This document shows positions 44,219-54,276 of a stretch of DNA of 64,000 nucleotides, one piece after another (the first letter of the stretch is position 1; each line of letters starts with the position of its first letter). Position numbers and translations under genes: made by a program. The DNA lies in the NCBI GenBank assembly GCA_963710535.1, contig CAVQAW010000007.1:248001-312000 (forward strand), given 5' to 3'. This DNA comes from Pelagihabitans sp963710535 (lineage in GTDB: Bacteria > Bacteroidota > Bacteroidia > Flavobacteriales > Flavobacteriaceae). Under the pieces are notes generated by a model, which did no database searches, was not told the DNA's origin, and worked only from the letters and a program-made list of their open reading frames with translations.

Positions 44219-44762
44219 GTATTAATTGTTTTCTCAAGCTTTCCTTTGCCCTTGAGATGGTTGTCCTGCAATTGGCGTAGCTGATGTTCATGATGCTGCT
44301 GATTTCCTCATAATCGTAGCCTTCGATTAAATGTAAGGTCAAAGCAATTCTGTAATTGTCTTTTAATCGTTTCATGGTTTCCATCACTTGTTGAGCCTTC
44401 AGTTCCGTGAACACATGATCCGAATCAATTCCATCGTTGTCTTCGACCTTGTACATGATATCCTCTAGGGCGACCTCATTTTTTTTCTGTTGCTTTCTGT
44501 AATGGTAAATACTGTTGTTCACCACGATCCGCTTTAGCCAGGAACCAAAGGTCACTTCCCCCTTAAAAGTCTGCAGTTTGGTAAAGGCGCTCAAAAACGC
44601 TTCCTGCATCACGTCTTCGGCTTCCGCACCGTCTTTTACAATTCTAAGCGCTGTATTGAACATGGCCTTATAATAGCGGTTGTAAACCTCCAGCTGGGCA
44701 CTTTGCTTCCCCTCAATACACCTTTGCAACAATGTATCAATATGTTCTCTTTTGTGGCTCAA
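44211..44762 (-). CDS. ECF-family RNA polymerase sigma factor
   Basis: A 183-residue group-4 sigma factor. Region 2 is about 25-95, with the recognisable AEAEDVMQEAFLSAF and FGSWLKRIVVN. Region 4 is about 125-180, with LHLIEGYDYEEISSIM and the recognition helix NCRTTISRAKESLRKQL. It heads the operon with the membrane anti-sigma candidate and two beta-repeat proteins. An inverted repeat TGTAA-TG-TTACA lies about 40 bases upstream and might be its own target site. It is divergent from the copper-oxidase gene. Confidence 0.93.
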   Translation of the reverse strand: MSHKREHIDTLLQRCIEGKQSAQLEVYNRYYKAMFNTALRIVKDGAEAEDVMQEAFLSAFTKLQTFKGEVTFGSWLKRIVVNNSIYHYRKQQKKNEVALEDIMYKVEDNDGIDSDHVFTELKAQQVMETMKRLKDNYRIALTLHLIEGYDYEEISSIMNISYANCRTTISRAKESLRKQLIHA

Positions 44763-44798
44763 AAAGTGAATGGTTTAACTAATAGATGAGGGAAGTTA

Positions 44799-44810
44799 TG
44801 TAATGTTACA
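44799..44810. promoter_or_regulatory. Inverted repeat upstream of sigma factor gene
   Basis: TGTAA and TTACA arms around a two-base centre, 37-48 bases upstream of the sigma start and about 150 bases upstream of the divergent oxidase gene. Read toward the sigma gene it gives TGTAACATTACA, which could be a promoter element for an autoregulated ECF sigma. Only position and symmetry support this. Confidence 0.35.
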
Positions 44811-44907
44811 CTTATATCCCGAAAAAAAATGTGGAGGCGCTTTATCGATAATTTCACCATATAATCGATTAATGGGTTGATTTCAGCAAATTCACTGGGT
44901 TTAGATA

Positions 44908-44915
44908 TATTTTTG
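44908..44915 (+). promoter_or_regulatory. -7 promoter element for the copper-oxidase gene
   Basis: TATTTTTG, a match to TAnnTTTG, 47 bases upstream of ATG 44963. The best -33 TTG is too far away (28 bases). Confidence 0.4.
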
Positions 44916-44962
44916 ATTTCGAATGATGCACTCCCCCTAAAATTTCTAAAATTAATTTGTTT

Positions 44963-47900
44963 ATGGGAAAATTTTACCCCTCGTTAAAAGTATTGATGAC
45001 GTCTATATTGTTGACGTTGATGGCTTTCCTAACTACTGCGCAAAATCCGGCGCAAAATGGGCAATGGAGTGCACCAATTCCCTTTGGGATCGTTCCGGTC
45101 GCCGCGGCCAACCTTCCTGACGGGCGATTGATCACATGGTCATCGCAATTCAGGAACACTTTCGTGGAAATGGGAGACGGGATGACCTATACTGAGATAT
45201 TCGATCCTTTTCTTGGTGCGAATGGTCGTGCATTGGGAGAGACCACATCAAATACAGATCATGACATGTTCTGTCCAGGCATCAACAATCTACCTGACGG
45301 CCGCATTCTCGCAGCTGGTGGAACCAGTAGTGAGCGCACCAGTATTTATGACCCAAAAACTGGCCTATGGAGTGTGGCTTCCGACATGAACATCAGAAGG
45401 GGCTATCAGGGCAATGTTACCTTGAGCGATGGTTCCGTATTCACGCTAGGGGGCTCATGGAGTGAAAGTACTACCGTAAACGGCAATAAGGATGCGGAGC
45501 GATGGACCCCGGAGACCGGCTGGATATCAATGCCACAAATTCAAAATGAACTTTTATGGAATAGCAACGATCTATCGCAGGAAGCCAGGGGTTATTATAG
45601 AATCGATAACCATGCTTGGCTTTGGGCAGCACCCAACGGCAAAATTTTCCATGCCGGTCCTGGGGAACGAATGCACTGGATTGATGTTGCCAATGGTGGA
45701 TCTTGGACCGATGCGGGACAAAGGGGCAACGATACCTATTCAATGAAGGGAACCACAGTGATGTTCGATATTGGTAAAATATTGAAAGTGGGAGGATCCA
45801 GGTCCTATGATAGCAATACGCCAGCGAAAGAAACCTCTTTTGTCATTGACATCAATTCCAATACCCCTGTTGTAACCCGAACTGTCAATAATCTTGCTTT
45901 TTCCAGAACGATGCATAATAGTACGGTATTGCCAAATGGCCAGGTATTGGTGACCGGAGGGTTAGATCATGCAGAAGTCTTTACCGACACGGGATCTAGG
46001 CTATCCGCGGAATTGTACAATCCATCAACCAATACATGGAGGACAGTTGCCGGGATGGCCACACCAAGAACCTATCATAGTGTTGCCATTCTTTTGCTGG
46101 ATGGCCGCGTTTTTGTAGGTGGCGGGGGTTTATGTGACGGTACCTATGGAGGCAATTGCAACAACCATATGGATGCCGAAATTTATAGCCCTCCATATCT
46201 TTTCAATGCTTCGGGCGGATTGGCCTCAAGACCAACCATCAGCGCGCCTGAGACGGCGAATTACAATTCCACTATTACGGTAAATGGCAGTGCCAATATC
46301 AGTAATTTCAGTTTGATTCGTTTCTCCGCGGTTACCCATAGTACCAATAACGAACAACGTAGAATTCCGGTAAGCTTTACGGGCAGTGGGGGAAACTATG
46401 TAGTTTCCATTCCTGACAGAAACTTATTGCCACCGGGATATTATATGCTATTTGCGTTGGATGGTAATGGGGTTCCCAGTGTTGCGGAAAGCATCAAGAT
46501 TGGCAATGGGGTATCAATTGCCGAGAATCCAAACCTTGTTTTACATCTGCCATTTGATGAAAATTCAGGATCTATGGCCATGGATCGCTCTGGCAATGGC
46601 AACAATGCGACCATTTACAATGTCACCAATAATGCCACCACCAAAACTCCGAGCAACAACAACTGGCGACCCAATGGGGGCCTTTTTGGAGGTGCTGTTG
46701 AAATGGACGGTTATGAGTTCAGGAGCAATACCATCATCGATGTGCCTTATGACAGCTCTTTTAATGACATCAACAATTCGGTTACTGTAATGGCTTGGAT
46801 CAACCGGAACGATATTGCGTACAACGTCGGCATTCTAAGCCATGATTATCCTTCACTTTTCTTCGGTTTTCATAACAGCTTATACAAATGGGAGTTCCCA
46901 ACATCCACTGGAGGATCGGTAAATTGTTATTCGGGATATTCACCTAAAAACCAATGGGTGCACATCGCTGCAACTTATGATGGCACTACCGCTCGCCTTT
47001 TTGCAAACGGGGTGGAAGTCTGTACCCAGAATACCACGGGAAATATCTTGCTCAACCCCAATGACCCCGGCGATATTAATGACACATCCTTTACATCTTC
47101 AGGTTTTTACGAGTACAGAAACCCAACAGGAACCTTTCTCACGGGCCAAAATTATAACCAAAGCGGGGTTACCGATGAAATTAATGGGCGAATAGATGAG
47201 CTCAGGGTTTTCAATAAGGCTCTTGGAGCAGGAGAAATAAAAGCCTTTTTTGAACAAGGCATCGGTCTTCCGACCGTTGCGATTTGTCAGCCCAGCTCCA
47301 TTATTGCCGAATATAAGATTGGCAATGGCCCGTGGATCCAGGGTAAGAATATAAATGTTCCAGAGGGACAACAAGTCTTTTTAAGGGCAATCACCACTGG
47401 CACCTATTATATAACAACCTCAGAGAAAAATTATCAGGCACCTACGTTTATTTCAGCAACGAACTTCACTCAAGCCAACGGTTACCAAGTGGATACCCAG
47501 CTTGCCAGTATTCCGGGCAATCTGGCCAGGAATAACGGCCTTGTTGATTCCGGCAATATGGGCCAATTCGTTTTGACCACTGCCAACGGTTGTGCCACGG
47601 TGGTAAACCTGAACGTGACATCAGGTTGCGATTCCGGCGATTTGGTCATTGCTCCGGAATGGAGAGTGAATTCGAATCCCTATCAGAGCGGAAACCCCGG
47701 TCAGGATGCTACAATATCCGTAAAGGAAGGGGATAATGTTAGATTAAGCATTTTACCTAATGAAGGTCGCAATGGAAGTGCTTTGAACTTCGATGTCACG
47801 CTTCCCAGCGGAGGAACCATAAAAAATGTTTCCGGTGATTATCTTATAAGCAATGTCGCCAGCTCACAAGGAGGTGCTTATATCCTTACCTCCACAGAGG

Positions 47901-50702
47901 GTTGTTCAATAGTTATTAATGTTCAAGTTGGGACGCCTAACAATAACTGCCCTCCGGGAAGCATCATCCCGGAGTACCGTTTGAACGGGGTTTGGCTCTC
48001 GGGCCAGAACGATCTTACGGTAGCGGTGGGCACCTCTGTGATGCTCAGCATGTTGCCCAACACGATCGCTGTTCAGTCGATAAGGCTTCCGGACGGAAGG
48101 CTCGTGGGGGACAACTATGGCATCAGGCAGTGCGACCACCTCCCAGAGCGGGGCGTACGTGGTGACTTCCGTCCAGGGCTGCCAGACGACGATCAACCTC
48201 ACGGTGGGCAGCGTCGTGAGCTGCCCCGCGGGCAGCCTTGTGCCCCGCTACACGGTCGACGGGACCTCCGCCAGCGGTTCGGGCGCCCTCACGGTGACCG
48301 CCGGTCAATCGGTGGTGCTCTCCACGGTCCAGGGCGGCACCTATGAGATCAGGCGCCCCGACGGTACCACGGTCGCAGGCGCGCTCGACCTGGGCGCCGC
48401 CACGGCCTCCCAAGCGGGCCGCTACACCTTCACGACCGCCGCCGGCTGCACGGCCACCCTTGACCTGACCGTGAACGCCGCCCCCACGGGCGGATGCCCC
48501 GCGGGCAGCCTTGTGCCCCGCTACACGGTCGACGGGACCTCCGCCAGCGGTTCGGGCGCCCTCACGGTGACCGCCGGTCAATCGGTGGTGCTCTCCACGG
48601 TCCAGGGCGGCACCTATGAGATCAGGCGCCCCGACGGTACCACGGTCGCAGGCGCGCTCGACCTGGGCGCCGCCACGGCCTCCCAAGCGGGCCGCTACAC
48701 CTTCACGACCGCCGCCGGCTGCACGGCCACCCTTGACCTGACCGTGAACGCCGCCCCCACGGGCAGTTGCCCTCCGGGGAGCATCATCCCCGAGTACCGT
48801 TTGAACGGGGTTTGGCTCTCGGGCCAGAACGATCTTACGGTAGCGGTGGGCACCTCGGTGATGCTCAGCATGCTGCCCAATGGTATCGGTGTCACGGTGA
48901 CCCTGCCCAACGGCACGGTCAGGGGCGACAACTACGGTATCAGCAGCGCGACTGCCGCCCATAGCGGGGCGTACGTGCTGACCTCCGCCCAGGGCTGCCA
49001 GACGACGATCAACCTCACGGTGGGCAGCGTCGTGAGCTGCCCCGCGGGCAGCCTTGTGCCCCGCTACACGGTCGACGGGACCTCCGCCAGCGGTTCGGGC
49101 GCCCTCACGGTGACCGCCGGTCAATCGGTGGTGCTCTCCACGGTCCAGGGCGGCACCTATGAGATCAGGCGCCCCGACGGTACCACGGTCGCAGGCGCGC
49201 TCGACCTGGGCGCCGCCACGGCCTCCCAAGCGGGCCGCTACACCTTCACGACCGCCGCCGGCTGCACGGCCACCCTTGACCTGACCGTGAACGCCGCCCC
49301 CACGGGCGGATGCCCCGCGGGCAGCCTTGTGCCCCGCTACACGGTCGACGGGACCTCCGCCAGCGGTTCGGGCGCCCTCACGGTGACCGCCGGTCAATCG
49401 GTGGTGCTCTCCACGGTCCAGGGCGGCACCTATGAGATCAGGCGCCCCGACGGTACCACGGTCGCAGGCGCGCTCGACCTGGGCGCCGCCACGGCCTCCC
49501 AAGCGGGCCGCTACACCTTCACGACCGCCGCCGGCTGCACGGCCACCCTTGACCTGACCGTGAACGCCGCCCCCACGGGCAGTTGCCCTCCGGGGAGCAT
49601 CATCCCCGAGTACCGTTTGAACGGGGTTTGGCTCTCGGGCCAGAACGATCTTACGGTAGCGGTGGGCACCTCGGTGATGCTCAGCATGCTGCCCAATGGT
49701 ATCGGTGTCACGGTGACCCTGCCCAACGGCACGGTCAGGGGCGACAACTACGGTATCAGCAGCGCGACTGCCGCCCATAGCGGGGCGTACGTGCTGACCT
49801 CCGCCCAGGGCTGCCAGACCACGATCAACCTCACGGTGGGCAGCGTCGTGAGCTGCCCCGCGGGCAGCCTTGTGCCCCGCTACACGGTCGACGGGACCTC
49901 CGCCAGCGGTTCGGGCGCCCTCACGGTGACCGCCGGTCAATCGGTGGTGCTCTCCACGGTCCAGGGCGGCACCTATGAGATCAGGCGCCCCGACGGTACC
50001 ACGGTCGCAGGCGCGCTCGACCTGGGCGCCGCCACGGCCTCCCAAGCGGGCCGCTACACCTTCACGACCGCCGCCGGCTGCACGGCCACCCTTGACCTGA
50101 CCGTGAACGCCGCCCCCACGGGCAGTTGCCCTCCGGGGAGCATCATCCCCGAGTACCGTTTGAACGGGGTTTGGCTCTCCGGTCAGAACAACGTGAACGT
50201 GGCGGTGGGCACCTCGGTGATGCTCAGCATGCTGCCCAATGGTATCGGTGTCACGGTGACCCTGCCCAACGGCACGGTCAGGGGCGACAACTACGGTATC
50301 AGCAGCGCGACTGCCGCCCATAGCGGGGCGTACGTGCTGACCTCCGCCCAGGGCTGCCAGACCACGATCAACCTCACGGTGGGCAGCGGCCTGACCGCTA
50401 AGTTGGCTGGCGACAACGGCTCGAATGCGTTCAATTCAAATATTGAAGTCCTTACGGACATCGATGTGTTTCCCAATCCAACCCCAGGAGTCGTTCAAAT
50501 CAACATGGGCAATTATATGGGCGCCCCTGTGGAGCTCAATGTCTTCAATTCGGTGCAACAAAGTGTGCTGACGAAAAAGTTCGCAGGGGACCATAGGGCC
50601 GAGGAGGAAATTGACTTGACCGGACTATCGAGCGGCCAATATTATTTCATTTTCACAGGCGCTCCGGGGAAGATCGTTAAAACCGTAATTTTGGCCAACT
50701 AA
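44963..50702 (+). CDS. Secreted galactose-oxidase-like radical copper oxidase with LamG, Ig-like repeats and T9SS tail (one frameshift near 48126)
   Basis: A multi-domain exported protein, about 1912 residues if the extra G near 48126 is removed. Numbering is from ATG 44963 (an in-frame TTG lies at 44957). A signal peptide ends TTAQN. Residues about 35-415 are a Kelch propeller of the galactose/glyoxal oxidase type, followed by the DUF1929 domain (about 425-515). The radical-copper residues are all present: Cys104 in MFCPGI and Tyr148 in RRGYQ for the cross-link, Trp166 in GGSWS stacking on it, Tyr371-His372 in RTYHS, and His459 in VTHS. Residues about 525-765 are a LamG sandwich. Eleven Ig-like repeats follow, then a T9SS type-A sorting domain (PNPTPG to the C-terminus). 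It probably oxidises a primary alcohol or aldehyde on a glycan at the cell surface, releasing H2O2. The substrate is unknown. Confidence 0.85.
47948..50396 (+). repeat. Array of Ig-like repeat units (B-A-A-B-A-A-B-A-B)
   Basis: Unit A is 273 bp (starts at 48222, 48495, 49038, 49311 and 49854; begins CPAGSLVPRY). Unit B is 270 bp (starts at 48768, 49584 and 50127; begins CPPGSIIPEY). The first B at 47948 is diverged and 274 bp long, which includes one extra codon and one extra base that causes the frameshift. A copies read the same except for the last codons (gga or agt). Two further, strongly diverged repeats start near 47284 and 47627. Base composition is visibly far more GC-rich than the surrounding DNA. 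Confidence 0.95.
48222..49853 (+). repeat. 816-bp tandem higher-order repeat (A-A-B, two copies)
   Basis: 48222-49037 and 49038-49853 are nearly base-identical; by eye there is one substitution, acg to acc, near the end of unit B. A further A-B follows at 49854-50396, whose B unit has a changed segment at 50179-50206. Such identity over 1.6 kb points to recent unequal exchange or gene conversion, and also makes the copy number vulnerable to assembly error. Confidence 0.95.
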
Positions 50703-50992
50703 AATAATTTGATTTTAATAAACCCATTACATTTTCAGAATAAACCTACCAAATATGGAAATTGACCAAGGTGATTAAGATCATCAAACCAATATTTTTA
50801 ACCCTTTCGGCACCAAAATCCGAAGGGGTTTTTTGTTTTGATGTCGGTATGGCACAACAATTGTCCAATAGGGTTGAACAGAGTCCTGAAAGTGCTTGTA
50901 GAACGAAGATCTACGGGCCATGCGGCAGTGAACAACTAATTTTACAAATTTGATTTCTGTTACTGAAATGACAGAATGACCGAAAAAGTACT
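50703..50992. other. Intergenic region between copper oxidase and lon
   Basis: 290 bases with no supported gene. It holds the oxidase terminator (50800-50834) and whatever promoter drives lon; no clean TAnnTTTG was found ahead of lon. Confidence 0.6.
50800..50834 (+). terminator. Intrinsic terminator after copper-oxidase gene
   Basis: An 11-bp stem AACCCTTTCGG/CCGAAGGGGTT (one G-T pair) with a nine-base loop, followed by a T-run. Confidence 0.85.
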
Positions 50993-53443
50993 ATGGGAGC
51001 ATCCAAATTTTCCAATTTTGACAATATGTCGTTGCATACCTTTGATGAGGATGCAGAACTGATTCCTTTATTGACCGCGGAGGACGAAGAGCAAATGAAC
51101 AGCGAAACGCTGCCCGAAACTTTGCCCATTCTTCCCCTGCGCAACACGGTCTTGTTTCCCGGGGTAGTGATTCCGATCACCGCGGGAAGGGACAAGTCGA
51201 TCAACTTAATCAAAGATGCCAACAATGGCAGCAAGGTGATCGGCGTGGTTTCCCAAAAAGACGAGACCACCGAAAACCCCGATATAAAGGATATCAATAC
51301 CTTGGGCACAGTCGCCAAAATTCTGCGTGTGTTGCAAATGCCGGATGGCAATACGACCGTTATCATTCAAGGCAAGAAAAGGTTCGAGATTGCGGAGGTC
51401 CTTACCAAAAAGCCCTATCTAACGGCAACAATTCGGGAAACCAAGGAAAAGCGACCCAAAGAGGGCGACAAAGAGTTTTTGGCCATCATAGATAACATCA
51501 AGGAACTGGCATTGAAAATCATCAAGATCAATCCCAATATTCCTAGCGAAGCCTCTTTTGCGATACAGAACATCCAGAGCAATTCTTTTTTGATCAATTT
51601 CGTATCCTCCAATCTCAACTTGAGCGTAGAGGAGAAACAGGATCTATTGGAAATCAATAGCTTGAAAGACAGGGCATTGGCTACTCTGAAGTACATGGAT
51701 ATGGAGCTCCAGAAATTGGAGTTGAAAAATGTGATCCACTCGAAGGTCAGAACCGATATGGATCAACAGCAACGCGAGTATTTCCTGCACCAACAAATGA
51801 AGACCATCCAAGAGGAATTGGGCGGTGTATCATACGATGAGGAAATTCAGGAGATGCGCATCCGGGCCAAAAAGAAGAAATGGAATAAGAGTGTCGCCGA
51901 ATATTTTGAAAAAGAATTGGCCAAAATGCAACGCATGAACCCACAAGTGGCCGAATATTCCATCCAAAGAAATTATCTGGATTTGGTGCTTGATTTGCCA
52001 TGGAACGAATATTCAAAGGACAAGTTTGATTTGAAACGGGCAGAGAAAATACTGGACCGTGATCATTATGGTTTGGAGGACGTGAAACGAAGAATCATCG
52101 AATACCTTGCCGTTCTAAAGCTGCGCAACGATATGAAATCCCCAATCTTATGCCTTTACGGTCCTCCCGGGGTCGGTAAGACCTCTTTGGGCAAATCGGT
52201 GGCAGAGGCCTTGGGAAGGGAATATGTTCGCATGTCCTTGGGCGGACTTCGCGATGAAGCGGAGATTCGGGGCCATAGGAAAACTTATATCGGTGCCATG
52301 CCGGGTAGAATTATCCAAAGCCTCAAGAAGGCAGGGACCTCCAACCCAGTTTTTATCTTGGACGAAATCGACAAGCTTTCAAATAGCAATCAAGGCGATC
52401 CGTCTTCGGCCATGCTCGAAGTGCTCGATCCAGAGCAAAACAATGATTTCCATGATAATTTTCTGGAACTTGGTTTCGACCTGTCCAAAGTCATGTTCAT
52501 TGCCACGGCCAATAATCTATCCAACATCCAGCCCGCATTGTTAGATCGCATGGAGATTATTAATGTTACCGGCTATACCATTGAAGAAAAGGTAGAAATT
52601 GCCAAGAGGCATCTTTTGCCAAAGCAACTTAAGGAACATGGACTTTTGCCAAAACACCTCAAAATCGGCAAGAAACAGATGGAAAAGATCGTTGAGGGCT
52701 ATACCAGGGAATCTGGAGTACGCGCCTTGGAAAAACAAATTGCCAAAATGGTGCGCTATGCCGCCAAATCAATTGCCATTGAGGAGGCATACGAAGTTAA
52801 GGTAAGCAATGATGACATTGAAAAAGTGTTGGGCCCACCACGAATGGAACGTGACAAGTATGAAAATAACGATGTGGCAGGAGTGGTCACGGGTTTGGCA
52901 TGGACCAGTGTGGGCGGTGATATTCTTTTTATCGAATCGATCGTATCAAAAGGTAAGGGTGACCTGAACATAACGGGTAATCTTGGAAAGGTCATGAAAG
53001 AATCGGCCACCATCGCCATGGAATACATCAAGGCAAATGCCGATCGGTTTGGTATTGATCCAGAGGTGTTTTCAAAATACAATGTGCATATCCACGTACC
53101 TGAAGGCGCCACTCCCAAAGATGGTCCGAGCGCGGGTATTACCATGCTCACTTCCCTGGTATCCCTGTTCACCCAGCGCAGGGTCAAGAAAAGCTTGGCC
53201 ATGACCGGGGAAATAACTCTTAGGGGCAAGGTGCTTCCAGTGGGCGGCATCAAAGAAAAAATTCTTGCGGCAAAAAGGGCCAGGATAAAGGATATAATTC
53301 TTTGTAAAGACAATGAAAAGGACATCAAGGAGATCAAACAGGAATACCTGAACGGCCTCACCTTTCACTATGTCACCGACATGCACGAGGTAATTGAATT
53401 GGCCATTACCGAAGAAAAGGTAAAACATGCCAAAGTGTTATGA
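50993..53443 (+). CDS. lon: ATP-dependent protease Lon
   Basis: Lon unfolds and degrades misfolded and regulatory proteins in the cytoplasm. The 816-residue protein has the N-terminal substrate domain (LPILPLRNTVLFPG at about 43-56), an AAA+ module with Walker A GPPGVGKTS (about 390) and Walker B FILDEIDK (about 455), and the C-terminal protease with the Ser-Lys dyad in DGPSAG (about 712) and GGIKEK (about 755). The start at 50993 (GASKFSNFD) agrees with Bacteroidota Lon; an internal ATG at 51026 is less likely. It is transcribed alone. Confidence 0.97.
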   Translation: MGASKFSNFDNMSLHTFDEDAELIPLLTAEDEEQMNSETLPETLPILPLRNTVLFPGVVIPITAGRDKSINLIKDANNGSKVIGVVSQKDETTENPDIKDINTLGTVAKILRVLQMPDGNTTVIIQGKKRFEIAEVLTKKPYLTATIRETKEKRPKEGDKEFLAIIDNIKELALKIIKINPNIPSEASFAIQNIQSNSFLINFVSSNLNLSVEEKQDLLEINSLKDRALATLKYMDMELQKLELKNVIHSKVRTDMDQQQREYFLHQQMKTIQEELGGVSYDEEIQEMRIRAKKKKWNKSVAEYFEKELAKMQRMNPQVAEYSIQRNYLDLVLDLPWNEYSKDKFDLKRAEKILDRDHYGLEDVKRRIIEYLAVLKLRNDMKSPILCLYGPPGVGKTSLGKSVAEALGREYVRMSLGGLRDEAEIRGHRKTYIGAMPGRIIQSLKKAGTSNPVFILDEIDKLSNSNQGDPSSAMLEVLDPEQNNDFHDNFLELGFDLSKVMFIATANNLSNIQPALLDRMEIINVTGYTIEEKVEIAKRHLLPKQLKEHGLLPKHLKIGKKQMEKIVEGYTRESGVRALEKQIAKMVRYAAKSIAIEEAYEVKVSNDDIEKVLGPPRMERDKYENNDVAGVVTGLAWTSVGGDILFIESIVSKGKGDLNITGNLGKVMKESATIAMEYIKANADRFGIDPEVFSKYNVHIHVPEGATPKDGPSAGITMLTSLVSLFTQRRVKKSLAMTGEITLRGKVLPVGGIKEKILAAKRARIKDIILCKDNEKDIKEIKQEYLNGLTFHYVTDMHEVIELAITEEKVKHAKVL

Positions 53444-53514
53444 TCAATACCATTGAATTTTAAAATGTTTCCAGATTATCCATGATTTCCTAAGCCCCAC
53501 TTTGGAATTCTGCC

Positions 53515-53522
53515 TATTTTTG
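53515..53522 (+). promoter_or_regulatory. -7 promoter element directly ahead of cmk
   Basis: TATTTTTG, a match to TAnnTTTG, ending only four bases before the cmk ATG. If used, transcription would start at or near the start codon. Confidence 0.5.
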
Positions 53523-53526
53523 GCCA

Positions 53527-54228
53527 ATGCGAAAAATCACCATTGCCATTGACGGTTATTCGTCGACCGGAAAAAGTACCATTGCCAAGCAATTGGCGAA
53601 ATCGTTGGGGTATGTCTACGTCGATACAGGGGCCATGTATAGGGCGGTTACCCTCTTTGCCATGCGAAACGGATTTGTCGGGCAAGACAAAAGAAATTTT
53701 GAAGCCTTGGTGCGCTTGTTGCCCAAAATCCAATTAAACTTTGTCTTCAACAAAACACTGGGATATTCAGAAATGTATCTGAACGGTGAAAATGTGGAGC
53801 TGGAAATCCGAAAGCTTGAAGTTTCCAGATATGTTAGCAAGATCGCAGAGTTGGAACAAGTGCGGTTTAAGTTGGTGGAAATGCAAAGGCGAATGGGAGA
53901 AAAAAAAGGCATTGTGATGGATGGTCGTGATATTGGAACTGTCGTATTTCCGGATGCAGAGCTTAAAGTCTTCATGACCGCCTCACCCGAGGCAAGGGCC
54001 GCTAGGCGCTATAAAGAACTTCTGGAAAAAGGGGAAAAGGTGACTTATGAAGCGGTTTTGAAAAACGTTCAAGAACGTGACCATATCGATTCACACCGCG
54101 AATTTTCTCCCCTGATGAAGGCTGCCGATGCCATCGAATTCGATAATACCGACATGGGCCTCAAGGAACAGTTCGAGCGTCTCCACAACTACGCGTTACG
54201 CGTGATCGATAAATTGGAACAGAAATAG
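53527..54228 (+). CDS. cmk: Cytidylate kinase
   Basis: Cmk phosphorylates CMP and dCMP with ATP in nucleotide salvage. The 233-residue protein has the P-loop GYSSTGKST (10-18), then VDTGAMYRAVT, the nucleotide-binding VMDGRDIGTVVFPDA and a C-terminal HREFSPLMKAADAIEFDNT, all standard. A TAnnTTTG element ends four bases before its ATG, suggesting a leaderless or nearly leaderless mRNA. It is convergent with the LysM gene. Confidence 0.96.
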   Translation: MRKITIAIDGYSSTGKSTIAKQLAKSLGYVYVDTGAMYRAVTLFAMRNGFVGQDKRNFEALVRLLPKIQLNFVFNKTLGYSEMYLNGENVELEIRKLEVSRYVSKIAELEQVRFKLVEMQRRMGEKKGIVMDGRDIGTVVFPDAELKVFMTASPEARAARRYKELLEKGEKVTYEAVLKNVQERDHIDSHREFSPLMKAADAIEFDNTDMGLKEQFERLHNYALRVIDKLEQK

Positions 54229-54250
54229 AAAAGGATGTGTTGCCACATCC
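54226..54250 (-). terminator. Intrinsic terminator for the LysM gene
   Basis: Stem GGATGTG/CACATCC with loop TTGC. On the minus strand it is followed by TTTTCT, so it ends the LysM transcript; on the plus strand there is no T-run for cmk. Confidence 0.6.
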
Positions 54251-54276
54251 CCTTCGAAATACTTTACCTTATTCCA

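Noticed and set aside
48110..48135. Programmed ribosomal frameshift at the oxidase break
   Set aside because: No slippery heptamer or following pseudoknot was recognised, and the extra G relative to sister repeats is explained more simply by an indel.
48123..50321. A 732-residue open frame on the minus strand across the repeat array
   Set aside because: It arises because the array is GC-rich and repetitive, so the opposite strand has few stop codons. The product is low-complexity (Gly/Arg/Ala/His), has no homologous look, and the plus strand encodes recognisable Ig-like repeats.
48222..50396. CRISPR-like array
   Set aside because: The repeats are 270-273 bp, contiguous and protein-coding, with no spacers.
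48117..50702. Treating the second part of the oxidase as an independent gene starting at 48117
   Set aside because: The start would fall in the middle of an Ig-like unit, without signal peptide or promoter. The unit is completed by the frame upstream once a single base is removed.
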